Origin: Desulfobacterium sp.
Lineage (GTDB): Bacteria > Desulfobacterota > Desulfobacteria > Desulfobacterales > Desulfobacteraceae
DNA length: 64,000 nt
Direction of reading: 5' to 3'
NCBI GenBank assembly: GCA_030145245.1
Contig: JAQYWC010000033.1
Location: 124,001 to 188,000, forward strand
Part shown: positions 61,889 to 64,000 of the stretch, in pieces
Position numbering within the stretch: position 1 is the first letter of the stretch
Layout: each line of letters starts with the position of its first letter
The notes under the pieces: generated by a model
Seen by the model: the letters and a program-made list of their open reading frames with translations, nothing else
Databases searched by the model: none
What the model was told of the DNA's origin: nothing
Position numbers and translations under genes: made by a program

Positions 61889-62740
61889 ATGGAACTTGCC
61901 TTTACCAAAATGCATGGACTTGGAAACGACTTTCTCATGCTGGATGACAGGGAGGGCAGCATCCTTGCCAACACCCCCTACCCGGAACTGGCACAAAACC
62001 TCTGCTCCCGACGCTTCGGCATCGGTGCCGACGGCATTATCCTGATCCTCAATTCCACCACCCGGGATATCGGTTTCAGGATCTTCAACTCCGACGGTAC
62101 CGAGCCCCAGATGTGCGGCAACGGCATGCGCTGTTTTGCCAAGCTGGTATTTGAGCAGGGGATTCTCACAAAGAAGCGGTTCACCGTGGAAACCCTGGCC
62201 GGCACCATTGTACCGGAACTCACCGTCAACCATGCCAACCGGGTGACATCGGTCTGCGTGGACATGGGAGAGCCGATCCTGGAACCCGACAAGATCCCGT
62301 TCAAAAGCGCCAACAGTCCGGCGGTGAACGAGAATGTCCAGGTGAACGGAATATCGGTCCACCTCACGGCGGTCTCCATGGGCAACCCCCATGCCGTGAT
62401 CTTTGTGGACGATGTAGATGCCGTGGCGCTTGAAAAACAGGGCCGGGAGATCGAAACCCACGAGCGCTTCCCGGAAAAAACCAACGTGGAGTTCATCCAG
62501 CCCATCAATGACCACGAGTTCAAAATGCGGGTGTGGGAGCGGGGAGCAGGCGAGACCCTTGCCTGCGGCACCGGTGCCTGCGCGTCCCTTGTGGCGGCCT
62601 GCCTGAACGGGCACTCAGGGGAAAACGCCCTGATCCACCTTGCCGGCGGAGACCTGGAGGTGAGATGGGACAGAAAGAGCAACCACATCTTTAAGACAGG
62701 CCCGGCAACCCTCGCCTTTACCGGGACTGTTGAAATATAG
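61889..62740 (+). CDS. dapF: Diaminopimelate epimerase
   Basis: DapF (283 aa) converts LL- to meso-diaminopimelate, the substrate of LysA at 29939. The two active-site cysteines are in MCGNGMRCFAK (near residue 74) and ACGTGACASLVA (near 228), and the start MELAFTKMHGLGNDFLML is canonical. ATG 61889 was chosen because of AGGAGA 7 bp upstream; an upstream ATG (61868) lies inside rnd. The gene ends 2 bp before the convergent rhomboid gene. Confidence 0.96.
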   Translation: MELAFTKMHGLGNDFLMLDDREGSILANTPYPELAQNLCSRRFGIGADGIILILNSTTRDIGFRIFNSDGTEPQMCGNGMRCFAKLVFEQGILTKKRFTVETLAGTIVPELTVNHANRVTSVCVDMGEPILEPDKIPFKSANSPAVNENVQVNGISVHLTAVSMGNPHAVIFVDDVDAVALEKQGREIETHERFPEKTNVEFIQPINDHEFKMRVWERGAGETLACGTGACASLVAACLNGHSGENALIHLAGGDLEVRWDRKSNHIFKTGPATLAFTGTVEI

Positions 62741-62742
62741 AA

Positions 62743-63600
62743 TCACCGCCACTTGAGCAGGGCAATCCCCATGATTGCGACAACCAGTGCAAGGGCCAGG
62801 CGTTCCTGGCCCCTGGATAGCCCTTTTTTGCCCTGAAGCAATGGAAATCCGCACCCCAGCACCAGGCCTGAAACAAACCCGAACAGGTGGGCCATGATGT
62901 CGGTGTTCTCGCCGCCGCTCAACATCCCCACCAGGGCGGCGCCGGCCCCGAGCGGTAAGAGGATTCTGGGGTCAAGTCCCTTTGTTCCAATCCCCTTCAC
63001 CACCTGAAATCCGGTTAAAATCCCAGCCGCCCCCATCACAGAGGTAGAAGCGCCGATGGCAAGATGGGCCGTTCTGTAGAGGTGGGCGGTGATAAGGTTA
63101 CCCGTGCCCCCGGCAACCAGAATCAACAGCAGTCCGGGCCAGGTGCCGGCCCGGGTGCACACCGGAATGCCAAAGATGAGAATCCCCACCACATTGCCCA
63201 GAAGATGCTCAAGATCGGCATGGAAAAAAAGCGCGGTAACGATCCTGTAAAGTTCTCCCTGGAGAATATAGAGGGCGGAGGATCCGTATTCCAAAACCCA
63301 GTTATTCTTCTCCCCCACGGCATCAGCGCCCCAATGGACGGCGCAGAGAACCAGGGCAACACCCAAGGGCCCCCACAGCTTTTGGGGCACCCTCTTTTCC
63401 CTGGTATCCACGGCAGAGACCAGATTTTCCCCATAAAACAGCTCAAGGATTTCAAGGGCATCCTGTTCAAGCCCCGCCCCAACCTCAAGGTGATAACCGT
63501 CCTCCTGGGTCGCAACGGTAACGTCAATGCCCTGGGACATGAGAACAAGGGCGTAGAGATCGGCTGACTTCCGGTCAAGATGGGTGAGTGAAGGCTTCAT
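62743..63600 (-). CDS. Rhomboid-family intramembrane protease
   Basis: This 285-aa protein has a soluble N-terminal region (about 1-75) and then about six membrane segments. The second segment has the HADLEHLLGNVVGI pattern. The likely catalytic Ser is in IGASTSVMG (GxSxxxG), and the catalytic His is in IMAHLFGFVSGL. The loop has GAST rather than the more common GASG, but the spacing is right. The start is uncertain: ATG 63600 has AGGA 8 bp upstream; the frame is open to 63660. Confidence 0.82.
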   Translation of the reverse strand: MKPSLTHLDRKSADLYALVLMSQGIDVTVATQEDGYHLEVGAGLEQDALEILELFYGENLVSAVDTREKRVPQKLWGPLGVALVLCAVHWGADAVGEKNNWVLEYGSSALYILQGELYRIVTALFFHADLEHLLGNVVGILIFGIPVCTRAGTWPGLLLILVAGGTGNLITAHLYRTAHLAIGASTSVMGAAGILTGFQVVKGIGTKGLDPRILLPLGAGAALVGMLSGGENTDIMAHLFGFVSGLVLGCGFPLLQGKKGLSRGQERLALALVVAIMGIALLKWR

Positions 63601-63699
63601 ACAGGGCATCCTATACCAGATGGGGCACCCCTTGCAATGGTGGTAATTTTCAGGTGACATTCCGATAAAAAAGCGATATCCATGGAAACACCATTATAG

Positions 63700-63778
63700 C
63701 TCTTCGCATATGAATTAAGCCCATTTCTTATGAGAACAGGAGAAACTGGTATCCATTCGTGTGCAAACATCTATAACC
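63700..63778. repeat. Conserved intergenic element, copy B
   Basis: About 78 bp that aligns with 43291-43367: TCGCATATGAA at the left, CTTATGAGAACAGGAGA in the middle, and TATCCATTCG-(2 nt)-TGCAAACATCT at the right. The ends TTCGCATATGAAT and ATTCGTGTGCAA are imperfect inverse complements. It lies 22 bp before the FAH-family gene. Confidence 0.7.
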
Positions 63779-63799
63779 GCAAACAAAAGGGAGACAACA

Positions 63800-64000
63800 A
63801 TGCAGGTGATCAGATTCACGGACACCCGGGGAGAGGTCCACACGGGATGCGATTTTAACGGACAAACAGCTGCCCTCATTTCCGGCGACCTGCTTGGCGC
63901 GCCCACCATCACAACAAACAGGGTCGAGGTAAAACAGCTCCTGGCCCCCATCACACCTGCCGCCATCATCTGCATCGGCCTCAACTACAGGCAGCATGCC
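63800..64000 (+). CDS. Fumarylacetoacetate hydrolase family protein (partial, runs off window)
   Basis: Only the first 67 codons are visible. The N-terminus MQVIRFTDTRGEVHTGC and the stretch ICIGLNYRQHA near residue 57-67 match FAH-family enzymes (2-hydroxyhepta-2,4-diene-1,7-dioate isomerase, fumarylpyruvate hydrolase and related hydrolases/decarboxylases). AAGGGAG lies about 6 bp upstream of ATG. Substrate cannot be told from this fragment. Confidence 0.85.
   Translation, partial: MQVIRFTDTRGEVHTGCDFNGQTAALISGDLLGAPTITTNRVEVKQLLAPITPAAIICIGLNYRQHA

Noticed and set aside
1-64000. tRNA, rRNA, CRISPR array, prophage or insertion-sequence genes
   Set aside because: I looked for cloverleaf-like segments, regular spacer-repeat arrays and transposase or integrase motifs and found none that could be supported.

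Overview
The window looks like part of the chromosome of a motile, strictly anaerobic deltaproteobacterium, most likely a sulfate reducer of the Desulfobacteraceae (Desulfobacterium/Desulfobacter type). This rests on the gene content: a sigma-54-controlled flagellar cluster, a four-subunit 2-oxoacid:ferredoxin oxidoreductase, an HdrD/DsrK-like iron-sulfur protein with an in-frame UGA read as selenocysteine, an FeS-type energy metabolism, and a short REP-like repeat family between genes. Species was not established.

Region 1 (1-29161, almost entirely minus strand) is a flagellar/chemotaxis island. Read in the direction of transcription it runs: HD-GYP response regulator, PilZ protein, CheX-like phosphatase, CheY, a receiver-less sigma-54 activator, a large exported TPR protein, an NtrC-type regulator, then flgB-flgC-fliE-fliF-fliG-fliH-fliI-fliJ-motE, fliK-flgD-flgE, and fliL-fliM-fliN-fliO-fliP-fliQ-fliR-flhB-flhA (flhA runs off the left edge). 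Three sigma-54 (-24/-12) promoter sequences precede flgB, fliK and fliL and divide the structural genes into three operons. The genes supply the rod, MS ring, C ring/switch, export apparatus, export ATPase complex, hook cap and hook.

Region 2 (29162-49001) is mixed metabolism: an Lrp/AsnC regulator with a strong sigma-70 promoter and a flanking inverted repeat, then lysA and nadE; an enoyl-CoA isomerase-like crotonase; a metallo-beta-lactamase-fold protein; an uncharacterised 579-residue protein; an AmpG-like permease; a B12-binding radical SAM protein with TPRs; a nitroreductase; rdgB; an OmpA-family lipoprotein; a PanP/GAD-type PLP decarboxylase; a hotdog thioesterase; a methyltransferase; a small unknown protein; the korDABC operon; and a family 2 glycosyltransferase.

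Region 3 (49002-64000) starts with two adjacent genes whose receiver domains have both lost the phospho-acceptor aspartate (one fused to a FapA/DUF342 module). It continues with hrpA, the selenoprotein, a VanZ-like protein, thrS, rnd, dapF, a rhomboid-family protein and the beginning of a fumarylacetoacetate hydrolase family gene.

Most notable: the UGA-containing HdrD-like gene (two half-ORFs in one frame with a hairpin just after the UGA); the tandem pseudo-receiver proteins; a ~75-bp element shared by two distant intergenic regions; palindromic repeats that have supplied the C-termini and stop codons of two genes; an enlarged hook protein with internal repeats and a cap protein with a duplicated Ig-like domain. 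No tRNA, rRNA, CRISPR array, insertion sequence or prophage was recognised.
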